Source: Podaxis mareebaensis (Eukaryota; Basidiomycota; Agaricomycetes; Agaricales; Agaricaceae). From it: a stretch of 64,000 nucleotides of DNA. Under the pieces are notes generated by a model. It did not search any database, was not told where the DNA came from, and worked only from the letters and a program-made list of their open reading frames with translations. Both the position numbers and the translations under genes were made by a program. This document shows positions 41,101-53,100 of the stretch, piece by piece; the first letter of the stretch is position 1, and each line of letters begins with the position of its first letter. The stretch spans positions 1-64,000 of the forward strand of contig JAEUWP010000219.1 in assembly GCA_018524725.1 (NCBI GenBank), in the 5' to 3' direction.

Positions 41101-44100
41101 TTTGGAGGAATGGGAAGATACTCACACATTCGTGGCTGAGATGGCAGAGGTTGAGGGGGACCCCTTGACGATGGAGGAAGTGATGAAGCAGCTGGATTGG
41201 CCCATGTGGAAACAGGCATAGCTCGATGAGCTGAAGAACCATGAGGTGGTGCATACATGGGATCTCATGGATCCCATTAAAGGCATCAACATCATTGGAT
41301 CCAAGTGGGTGTTCAAGACCCCTTGTGACACCAACGGAAACATCGTGAAGTACAAGGCCTGCCTCGTCACCCAGGGCTTCTCCCAAGTCCCCAGCATCAA
41401 ATTTTTTGACACATTTGCCCCTGTAACCAAGCTTGCATCCATTCAAGCTGTTCTCGCAATCACAGCCAATTGGGATATGGAGATCCACTAGATCAATGTC
41501 AAGGCTGCGTTCCTCAACGGCGAGCTAGCCCAAGGGGAAGTCATTTACATGTGCCAGCCACCTGGGTATGCTGATCCCAGGTTCCCCTCACGAGTTTGCC
41601 TACTCTGAAAACCATTGTATGGACTCAAACAATCTGGATGCCACTGGTACCAATGCCTATGCACTATCCTCATTGACCATCTGGGTTTCACCAGATGTGA
41701 AGTGGATCATAGCACATTCTTTAAGAAAGTCCCCCTGGACCTCGTTATCATCCTCATGCACATTGATGACTGCATGCTTGCAGCCACTACAATCACACAA
41801 ATTGTCTGGGTGAAGAACAGCATCTTGAACTTTGTCGTGACCTCTGACCTCGGCAAAATCCATTGGCTCCTCAGTATCGAGGTCAAATGCATTCATGAGG
41901 AGTGAAAAGTCATGTTATCTCAATGTGCTTACATCAAAGCCTCACTCTGCCACTACAGCTTTGAAGACCTCACCCCTTTGTCCATCCCCATGGATCCCTC
42001 CATCCGCCTCACCTCAGACCACTGTCCCAAGACTGCCACCAAATCCACTCACATGGCTTGAGTCCCCTACCAAGAGGCTGTTGGTATGCTTATGTATGCA
42101 ACAATTGGAACTCACCCCGACATCACATATGCTGTGCAAGTCCTCTCCAAGTTCACTCAAAACCCTGGCCAAGCCCATTGGGATGCAGTCAAGCATGTCT
42201 TTCGTTACCTCAAAGGAACGAAAGACCTATGGCTTACTTATGGAGGAGAGGGGGAGCAAGTATCCAGCTACATGGATGCTGATGGTAACATGGCTGAGGA
42301 TCGACGAGTGACCTTGGGTTTTGCTTTCATTATCAATGGTGGTGCTGTCTCCTGGAGTGCCAAGCATCAGGAGCTGGTCATGCTCTCGACTATGGAATCT
42401 GAGTATGTGGCTGCCACTCATGCTGTGAAGGAAGCCCTATGGCTTTGCTCACTCATCTCTCAGATCTTTGACACCACCCTCACACCCACCCCTCTCCATT
42501 CTGACAACCAGTCTGTGATTGCCTTAGCTCAAGACCATTGATACCATGCTTGCACTAAATATATTGATATATGTTACCATTTCATCTGCTGGGTTGTTGA
42601 AGAGGGCAAGGTCAAACTTATCTATTGCCCTACAGCCAACATGGTTGCAGACATATTCACTAAGGCACTTCTGTCACCCAAAGTCAAGCACTTTGCCAAC
42701 TCGCTTGGACTCATTACAGTTTGAGGGGGAGTATTAGATAGCAAACATGTAGTGAATAAGAGTTTATCTTTGTAGACATTAAGCACATGTTTATTCGTTA
42801 GTTAGATCCCTGTGTTGGAGTATACCACACATTTCCTAATATGGCTACATATATATAGCCCTGTCTGACATCACACCACCTCAGACTTGTATTCAACAAG
42901 TACTGAGGTGAGCCCATCGTCTTCTCTGCTCGTCTTCTCTATGCTTACTTACTCCTTATGTAGCATTCTCTTACAGGTAGCTACAACAATATACAGACTT
43001 GTATTTGACAAGTACTGAGTGTTCTCTTACAGGAGCTCTGGCAGCAGAGGATGGCAATGGTGCCAAAGGATTGGTGGCAAGGGATGCCAAGGGTGCTGCC
43101 AAGGTACCTGTCACCTCATACCCTCGTGAACTATCTTCTTCCTCCTTGCTCACAGCTCGCTTGAATAACTGATTGAAGCCTGAGGCATGCCACATCATCA
43201 CGCACCATCTCTCTCACATTTGCCCCTCAACATGCCAGAGCCATTGCTGAACCACCTCCAAATGCCATAGAGAGTCCATTGCCACCCCATGATACAAAAT
43301 GCAACATTCACAATCAAGGGAAATGTGTGGTTCAGGATTGGGGTCATTTGGGTCTGCTGCCACTGCCAGAAGGGGGCACTCTTTTGCCATTTGTGTCTGG
43401 TGAAAGGTCATGCATGTTTTCAGCGAGAGGTGGTTCAGTATATCAGAGTCTATGGGCTCTTGCTTCCATTGCCACCAGTTCCTTGCATATTGTGTAGCAG
43501 TGCTGAGGGGATAGGGCACGGTGCCTCTGGCATCCAATGATTGCCAAAGCTGCCAGTCGAAATTGATCTTCTGGTCCTGGTAATTGATTCTAGAGGCCAA
43601 CAATCAGATCAAAGTCGGAATGTGGACAACATGTCTCCCCAGGGCCACCTGCTGGCCAATCCATGACATTGCGAAATTCTTTGTTTATAAGATTGTTCAG
43701 TAGCCAAGTACCATTCATGAGGGAACATCCACTTACAAATTCTTGAATCATGTACTTTTGCATTATGAGCCAACATTTGTCCAGACGTTCATTTTGGAGG
43801 GTGTTTAAGATATCACGGAAATGAGACTCAAAGTAGTCAACATCACTTTGAGGATCAGTGTTATATGCAACTGGTGCAGGATTTCTAGATTGCATTGGGG
43901 GGGGGTAATGGTACTGATGAGAGCAATAGATCAAGCTACAATCGATTGCTAATTTATCCATTGACAGACATAAGCTTTCATCACATGATTATGCCTAATT
44001 TCTTCTTGCTGAAACCAGTAATCCTCTTTCCTCAAGTATCTGCCATATGTAGCTGCTGTTTGTTCTGGAAAAAGCTGCCTTGGCATTGACGGCAAAGGTA

Positions 44101-47100
44101 TGCCACATTGCTGACTTGTGTGCAGCATAGGCAGTAGCTCCTGGCAATGTTGCCAGAGTCTTCCTATCCACCCATAAGCCTTTTTGATATAGGAAAAATT
44201 GCACTGTCCATTGCATTTCATATTCAACCAGGGTGACCTCCTCCTGCCAGCAGAGATTTCTGGCCCTGGCTTGTAAATAGTGCACTTGTTGAACTGGGAG
44301 AAAAGAACATCATCAATTAATGTCATTCAATCATGTTGTTGCTGATCTTACATTCACGGACAGAGCTGGCAGATGCTGAGCTGGCATTTGGGCCATTTTG
44401 CCAAATCCAAGAGAGATGGTGGGTGCTAGAGCCAGGATGATTGGGGTCAAGCAAAGCCGTGCTTGCCTTTACATCATCCTTGGTTAGAATTCGAAATGCT
44501 GAAACTGTCTCTGAATCAGGCCAAAGGCAGAGAATTGCCAAACGGCACTTGCTATAGCACCAGCAATGTATTGAGATCTTTTTGTTCAGCTTTGCAATCT
44601 CTGCCCGAGCCCATGTCCTGATGTTCTTCTGGGGAGCAGGTCGCAACACATGCGAATATTGGAATGATTTTTCAGCAATGAGTTGCCACAATGCTGCAAG
44701 GTGCTGGTGGGCTTGTTGCTTATGCAAGGTAAGTTCAGTGTCACAGTAACAGTCCCTTAGTGACTCACATGTTGACAGGAGGGGAATTTGCCAAAGAGAG
44801 TTTGGGTGACCAGAAGTTGAGGGCATTGCCAGAGGTGCCGGACCTGGAGTCGTGTTTTGATCAGGGTTAGCTATATCCTCGCCAAGCTCATCCTTGATGA
44901 TGTCCCATGGTGTATCCTCCTGTAAATTGGTTTCCATGTCCAGCAAATGCCACGTGACACTGCATACATTCTGTTGGAGTGCATTGAGAGCGACAAATTG
45001 AATGTGAAGAGCCTCTGACATTGAATGGAGCCCTTCCATCCATGCACCATCTTGTGCCATGTCAGCCAAATGATCCAAATCATACTGCAATTCAGTTCTC
45101 CTAGGTGTGAGTTGTGTGCCGAGGAACTGAAACATTGTTACATACTGTTGTTCTTCTGTATCAAGGGCCATTTGAATCCACCTCTCCAATTCTGAAGGCC
45201 CTTTCAAAGCTTCTTTTGAAACTTTTGCCTTGGTCACTGTCACTTTCCCAGCATGCAGAATATCCATTGATGCCGGATTCGCGAAATGGCAATGCTCAGC
45301 ATTGGCTATGTCTCATTCCCAGAGAACAGTATCTTGTGCCCTGGAAGCACTCGCTATGTTGCTGAAGTATGCCTTGGCTTCTGCAGCCATTTGTGTGGCT
45401 TCCTGGTACTGATTGCATAACATTTTGACTGGGGTTGTGGTTTAGCTATCATTCCAGGCAAAGGATCGGGTGACATACCAATATTCAGCATCTTCTTGTG
45501 GTTTGAGTCATTCGTGTGATCATCAATTGTTTCAGCACGATTGGCCAAAATTGCCATTCATACCATCAGTGTAATCACATTTAGATTTGACCACAGCATC
45601 TTGAGGATTTCCCCCATGGTAACACCAGTGTGTGGAATGAACAACATTGCATAGCGGAAAAGGCATTCTTCTTTGTGCCCATGGACATGGAACATGCCAA
45701 TGCCATGATTGAGCTGGAGGCCTTCTGGTAGCAAGTGGCCAATGCGGTCTTGGAGGTGAACAAAATATTGGCATGCAATGTCATAAATGAGTATTGCTCC
45801 CTGCTCTGGATTAAGATTTGTGGTTTTCAAGGCCTGCAAAAGCACCCAGTCAACATTCTTCTGTTGTTCTCCATGAAATAGATCTGCAATTGAGCTTGGT
45901 GCAAAACAACCATGCCAGGCACAGGCAATAGCGACTATGCTGGTGATATTGCATGCCTTTGATCCACACATTGCCAAATCAATGGCACAGAATCTTGCTT
46001 GACATAGTGCCTTCTGCAGCAATATCATCAATTTCCAACTGCTGTGAGTGCTGGTTGATCCCTGCTGGCAATTTAGAAGGCAGACGTACGTTAATGCATT
46101 CCACAGCTTCTTCCAAGAACTTCTTATAGCTTTCTTGTTTTGAGAACATTCCGCCACCCTCAGAAAGCCAAACCTCAGAGGAATGCCTCTGCCAGACATG
46201 GTTGGCTTTCATGTTGCCATCAGCCACAAAAAATCGCCTATATACCCACCTGAGCCGGGGTTAACTAGGTTTATGACTTTCTAAATTTGGCATAAACACC
46301 TGGTAGGATCATCTTTCCAATTTTCTGCTATGTTGATGCCTAGTTGGGGACATGCTGGACAAAAAATTGCCAGCTTGCCTGGTGTCAGCTCTTTGGCATT
46401 ACTGGCACAATGCCCATGACCCACCCACTTTTTCTTTTTCATCCATTGCCACAAACAGGACACTCTTAAGAGTTCTTGATATAAGTTTGGTGTCTTTCCC
46501 AGCTCCATTGGGTGTGTTAGATGATGCAGTTTCTGGAAATATTGATAGGCTGACACTTTGCATTCCAAGTTGGAAAGCCAAAAATCATCAAGCACTGCCA
46601 TTGTAAAGAGTGTCCAGTAACAACTGAATGTTGCCAGAACCAATCAGCAATACATGAGATCGGCATGCACAGCTTTGCCTCCCTGGCATAAACAGGTCAC
46701 CAATGCCCGATGATGGACACCATTGACATGGACAATCTGGACATAGTCATTATTGAATGCATCCTGCTGCGGAACTGGGCCCAGGAAGGCCTGCCCTGGA
46801 CACTGCTCCATTAGATAATTGCCCATTTGTTTGATGTCACTCGCATCCCCATCTAGCTCCTCTGGCCTTTCTGTTTTGTCTTCTTCAAATTCCACATCAC
46901 TCCAACTGGCAGTTTCAAAACCGGCACTTGACAAGTTCTCCAGCAGTTCACTGCATTCCACCAGCTGTGTTTTCAACGATGCTTGCTCTTCCTCATCCTT
47001 GACAAGCTGTAGGCTCTCTAGGACCTTCATTTGCTTCTTGAGACAATTTGTAGCCTTTGGCCCTGGCTGATGCAGCACCAAGAGGTACATGCTGACTTCC

Positions 47101-50100
47101 CAAAGTGCAGCTGGCTGAAAAAAGGTGCCAGTCCAGCACTGCACACTGTGCAGGGGATTTTCACGGTGTGTATTTCGGATGCAAAACTGGCACAATAATT
47201 GAGGCAATGTGCAATCATTGCAATGCCATATTGCCTGTCATTGAGTGTCATACCACACGCATAATCTGTTGTTCAGCAATGCTTCCCTTGCAAGCTGTGC
47301 TTGCAGCAAGCCATCTGCATGCCGACAAAATTCCTCCATCCACATATGTTGCTACAATGTCCATTTAGTATGAGCCTACATGGCAGGCTTGGTCTTTTTT
47401 GGGATAGTGACCTTATTCATATGTATTTGCTCCTCTGGCCCTGGCAATAAATTGTCAACTTCAACAGGCCCCTCTGGTGCAGCCATGGTTATGTTTTCCC
47501 TCTGAGTATTTTGTGTTCTTTCTGGCTTCAAAATTGGTCTCAACAGTACTTTGACTCGTTGTGCCAATGGGCCCACTGGTGTGTTTGTTATAATCATGTT
47601 GAAGGTCACAATGTCCACTGCTTCATCATCCCCTTCAACCAGTGCATTGCTCTTCTTGGTTCACTTTTGTTTCCTGGGTGGCATAACACCTGTTGGCAAT
47701 GAATCCATAGGTGCTGAAGGACGTGGGATCGATAAAGCTTGGACTGGCATCCATGTTAGGGTAGGCATGTGCCGCAGTTAACACATGACACTCCATGAGG
47801 CATTGGCCTTGTGGTTCTAACCTTGTGAATACACATGTATGTTCTGATTTGACCAATACCCATCATGCCCACCACAAAAGCCATGAAGCTGAGGGCAGGC
47901 TGCTTCTATACTGCTGAAGAACACAATGTCCTCTGAGAATTCAAGGAGGAATATCAATCTCAAGATATGCTGCTGGCTCGGATGCATATATTCAAGGCAA
48001 GAGTGTTACCGGCAATATTCAATCATTGGACAAGCAATAGAACAATGCCACTCAGTGAGGAAGAGGCAGTGAAATGGGTCAAGGTGAGAATACTTGGTGT
48101 GAATGTATAGCTGCAGCATGAAAACTAATCCAACTGTAGGAGCTGGGCAAATGGATCGGCAACAATTGGCAACCCTATGTGACAGTCAAGGCAGCAAAAA
48201 GCACTGCCTGAATAACATATATTGACATGGTTTATAAGAAACACAAGGAAGCTATAGAAGAAGAACTTAGGCACATTCTCAATGTCAACACCGTTGAGCT
48301 GTCGGAACATGCATATTTCCAAAACCAGACAAAGGCCACAAAATTGGTGTATGAGAGGATGGATGAAGGACAAGGGAAGGCAATCAGGGATGAGATAGAG
48401 CAATTCAAGAGGGAGGGGAATGATGCCAAGACATGCCAGCAGTATGTGCTGGTCCAATATTCAGATGCTGGAGGCACTAATGCCAGCCCCAGGCTTGCAA
48501 AGAAGAGAGCACATGAAAGGGTTGTTCAGTGGTCAAAGAAATCTTGGCTTGAGATGGGACTATTTACAATGACATTCTGGGGCTATATCTGAGAAGATGG
48601 AAAGTTTGTGGTTGATGTGTGAGTGTTGCTGGACTATGTTTGACATCGGACATTAATGCAATGACCTTAGCTATGAGGAAATGGGGAAAAATATGGCTGT
48701 GGACACAGCAAAATTCACAGAACTGCACAATGCTACTATATCGCACTTGAAACAAGGGTTCAGAGAGTACATTAAAGACCTTGAACAAGCAAAACAGCAT
48801 TCAGCCATATTGCCAATGCCTTCGGCCACAACAAATGCATTGATCAGCATGACTACAAAAGGATTTCCAATATTATCAGATGTTGCAATGGGGGAAATGA
48901 GGAAGGATGAACTAGAAGATCTAATGAGGTTGTATTTGAACATTCACTACCATAGGTGTTGCCTTATGAACACAAGCTGTGCATCTCATTAGGAAGCAGG
49001 ACTTGCAACTGGCAATGTCAAGAAACATGTGCCATTTGGCAGTCTTGCGAACAGCACTTCAAATTTTATTGCACTGCAGTACCTGCTGGATAGCTTTGTC
49101 ATCCGGGATCCCTGAAATATGAGGAAAGATGATATATTGAAATTCCTTTGCCATGTCTTGTGGCACCAACTGGATGGGCCTGAAGATGCATTCCAGTTCC
49201 AGATGTATGAGATGAAAAAGGGTGAATTATTGAGTGCAGCATATCCTGACAGTTTGTGACATCAGCCAGTGTCAATGTGGCAAAGGAAGAAGCATCCAAG
49301 GGGGCATAGAGGAGGGGGAGATGGTCAGGAACATGCACTGACACATGAGGGAGAACGGCCAGGTGGGGATCATGATGTCAATTTTAGGGTGGAGGAAGGA
49401 GACTGTGACCTTGCTGAAGCACAGGATCCTGATGAAGAGGATGATCTGGGGAGCCCAAGTATCACCAGCAAACATGGTGGGCCTTGGGATGTTGCCAATA
49501 ATGCCAGAGACTCAGTTGCCAGGGAAAAAATTGGCACCTTCAGGTCGGCTGTGTCTCCTGAGGCTGAGGAAAACACTGGCTGTGAGATTACAGCTGCAGC
49601 TGGTCCAGTGGAAGTTGATGGAGAAAATCTCGGCAGTTGGAACAGCACAGGTGCACTTCCATGTGGCACCCTTGGCTCAGCCTGGTGTGGGAATGCCGAT
49701 GAAAACACCAGCTGTATGGTTATGACCCCAGGTCATGCAGGAGAATGAGATGGCAATCAGGCTGTGAACAAAGCAACTACTTTGGGCAATCCAGGTCTGG
49801 ACATTCCCGGCATTGTTATCATCAACCAGGAATATGCCGATGCACTGATGGCACTAGGAGTGACTCCAGGCCCACCAGTGAACGGCCCTGAAGATGGTGA
49901 TCCTCAATATGCAGTACCAGCTCTGGCCATTGCATTGCTCTCCAGCCCTAGTCCCAAGCAGCTGGGTGAGTCACAGCAGCAAATATTGAATACCCCCCTG
50001 CCCATCACCTGGCCACCACATGAAAAACAAGATCGGGGAGCTGGCCAAAGTAATCACCACTGGCAACACAAAACATCAGACCAATTAGCAACAGAGGAGG

Positions 50101-53100
50101 CCCTCGCTGTGACCATGCAAGTAAAAGGGCGGAGAAATCAAAAGCCAAACTTGAGATATTTACAGTGAAACAGGGCCAGGGAACATGCTGTGCTGAACTT
50201 TTCTTTGGCAATGGTGACCACTGTTGCTGGCAGAACATGCTGTGCCAAACTTTTCTTCAGCAATGGTGACCAATGTTGCCAGCACTTGAGTGCCCACTTG
50301 TATATCTAATCGGCACATACCAAGAGACAAATTATATTTACATGCTAAAAAAAATACATCATCTGTACTAGTCGGTATCCATCATGTCCCCTGAAGTTCT
50401 TTTTGAGTGGCATTGGGAGAGTGGCAAGTTGTGAATGGACTGAGAGCAACATGGGCGGGAGGTGGGGGTATGCAATGGCAATGGAATGGATGGGGAACAT
50501 GGTGTAAGGCCCACCACAGTAATGGGAGACCATGCCAGTGGAGGCAGCCAATTGTCCCATGAAAGTGGTGGAACGGGTTGTGCCAGCATTTGCATTGGGG
50601 AATTAACAGGGGCCAGAGGTGGTGAGGAATCTGAGCAGGACATTGGAGGCATTTGTGAGGGCAAGGATGGTGCAGATCTGGAGTTGTGGGATGTGGGTGC
50701 AGGTGCCAGTATCACCGGGGGTGCAGGGCCTGAAGGGAGGGGGGATTGCATTGGTGACATGGGTGCCAAGGTAGCAGTTGCCAGTGCCAGTGCTGGTATC
50801 ACTTCTGGTGATTGTCCCATTGCTGGTGTCATGATTTGTGCCAAACCATTTCCAGCACCAGCTGCTTCATCGCCCACAGTGGCTTTGGGTTGGCCAATGA
50901 AAATTGCTTCAGCAGCCAGTGGCTCATCCAACTGGGGATGCACTCCCAGCTGGTCCCAACCATCTCCCCCCAGGCCAAGGAATTCACATACCTCATTGAC
51001 CTTCTGGGTGAGGGTGTCCACTGTCCTTTCCAGGTGCTCCAGACATCTCACTGCATCGGCTTGGGTGGCAGTCATTCTCACACCAGTCCTTGTAATTATA
51101 ATGTCTAGGCATCCAGCCAAACCCCTCATCTTCCCCTCCAGGTTGTTGAGTCGCCGTACTGCATCATCATGAGTGTTGTAATGACATGCTGTGAGGTCCA
51201 GGACAGATGCCCCATACACATCAATCCCTTCAGCCACTCAAGCACAGCAGTCAGTTGACAGTGGAGGTAGCAGAAAGCAGTCTACTTACAGTCATCCAAA
51301 TCAAGGTGCCATTTTGTGGGCGGTGACTTTCTCTGTTCACCAGACAGGCTGGGGGTTGCAGGCGACTATGCTGAAGGAGCAGGCTGCACAATCCGCAGAT
51401 ATAGTTCAGGCCAGTTGTGAGGTTCTACTGGTATTGCTGCTGATGAAGATGCCACTGCCGGCACCGGTGCTCACTCTCCTGCCACTACACGCTTTGGCAG
51501 CCCCTCGTCCTCATCATTGGATATCTCCACATATTTGAACTTTCATTTCCGTGTTTCTTGAGGGTGTTCCTCCTGAGCCCAAGGTGATTGGATTGGGACC
51601 AGATTCTTGGGGCCTCATTGCTGCAGTCGCTGTTCCCTCATTTGCCTGCTAGTAACAATGCTGCAGCACATTTTGAGTGTGCAACAGCTCACACAGGCTC
51701 CACCTCCAACATTCTCCTGGCATGTGATATCCCATGAATCACAGCACTCGCAGGAGGGATCATTGAGCCTGCCAGATGCCCAAGGTGGTCACCAAATGAA
51801 TAGCTTGGCTGCCAGTTGTTTCAGCAGGCCAGCTTCCATTGCATTCCCACTTCCCTCCCTTTCCTTTGCCTTCCCTTTCCCCTTCTTGTGTAACTGGTCC
51901 TGCCCCTTGTCTCCCCTATTATGCCATGCTTTACCCATATGCTTCTGATCCTGTAGTGGCAACCAACTGTTGGACAGTTGGTATTCATTCGTATTGGTAT
52001 CTGAAAACACCTCCATCGGCAACTCCATGGCTACTTGTGGTGTCTTCTCCCTGTGCCAGCTCAGTCCTGCTACCGGCATTGCCTGCAGCTGGCTACCCCT
52101 AACAGCTGGCATTGCTGATGGAGCTGGTGCTGTTTTGTCTGGATTTTTAGGCACACCATTGCTTCTTGCTAGCAGGGCCACTTCCTTATCTATGTCCATA
52201 GGATGGTCCGCCACTGTTGTTGTTGCCACTGGTGCCAGAAGTTGCAATGCTGGTCATCGAGATGCCGCAGTTGTGACCTTTGCCGGTTGTTGCTGTTGGA
52301 CCTCCACTTGCACAGGCTCATCTTCACGCAGTGCTGTGTTCATTTCTGTGGGGACTTGCACTGGCAGAGTTGGGGACCCCTCTTGCTGTGTTGCCACAGG
52401 TGCTGGGGATCCTTTGCATTGCTTGGCACCCTTAATACTATGTTCCTAGAAACATGTCAGGTGTAGTATGTTGCAGCAGGACATGTCACTTACCTTTCCA
52501 GCCTCATACTGTGACAACTACTCCTGTGCTCGGTCAGCAAAACCGGGTTTTTTTCCATTTTTCCACCAGTCCATGATGATAAACATTATGAATGTATGTT
52601 TCTTGAATGCGGCCTTGATATTGGCATTGGTGCTGTTTGAATGGGCAAATACATCCAGCTGTAGGTGGTCAGAAAATGTGAACTGCATGTGGAAGAACTA
52701 CACTCACCATCTCCTTCTTGCTTCTCTTCATGACCTCTACAATGCTGCCATCATGCACTGCCTGCCAAAATCAATCTTCCAATCTCCCAAGCATTTGCGA
52801 AATTTCAGTGGCAGTTGCTTTGGACATGATCAGGATGAGGTGGATGCCGATGGTGATGGTTCAAGTTGTATCAAAATTTTTTAACTTTGTTGTTGCCCTT
52901 TGTTTAAATATGATCACATGATTCACATTAAGCTCACCACACATGCAATCAAGTTATATCTTTTAGCTGAACAATCCAGATAATCAGTGATCTATCTTAA
53001 ATGCCTTCCCCCTACTGCCAGAGCCCATTTGCATGGATTCAGCCCCAACTTCCAAGGACTTGTTGCTCTCTGCTGAGATGCCAACATCATTTACCATATG

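Larger units (their letters stand above)
38075..43031 (+). mobile_element. Ty1/copia LTR retrotransposon, 4,957 bp, decayed
   Basis: Two 300-bp LTRs (38075-38374, 42732-43031) flank a primer site, one long gag-pol frame and a polypurine tract (GAGGGGGAG, 42723-42731). A GGAGC duplication bounds it. Domain order gag, protease, integrase, reverse transcriptase, RNase H is the Ty1/copia (Pseudoviridae) order. It inserted into a cargo gene of the KDZ element, and so after that element arrived. Confidence 0.96.
36971..43960 (-). pseudogene. KDZ-element cargo gene interrupted by the copia insertion
   Basis: Minus-strand frames from 43961 down to 36971 look like one gene of unknown function. A Trp-rich part (43961-43214: YFESHFRDIL, then WQLWQSLDARGTVPYPLSTA) is followed by a second part whose frame continues across the copia insertion. 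The residues AARAP, just right of the insert, connect in frame to ITNKHPNQK just left of it once one GGAGC copy and the copia element are set aside. It then has KWTWGIDLMEADL and a long Ser/Pro-rich tail that includes two copies of a motif like VLLAMSSDEND / ALLAMLESDNENT. I recognise no enzyme domain. Several stops indicate decay. Confidence 0.5.
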
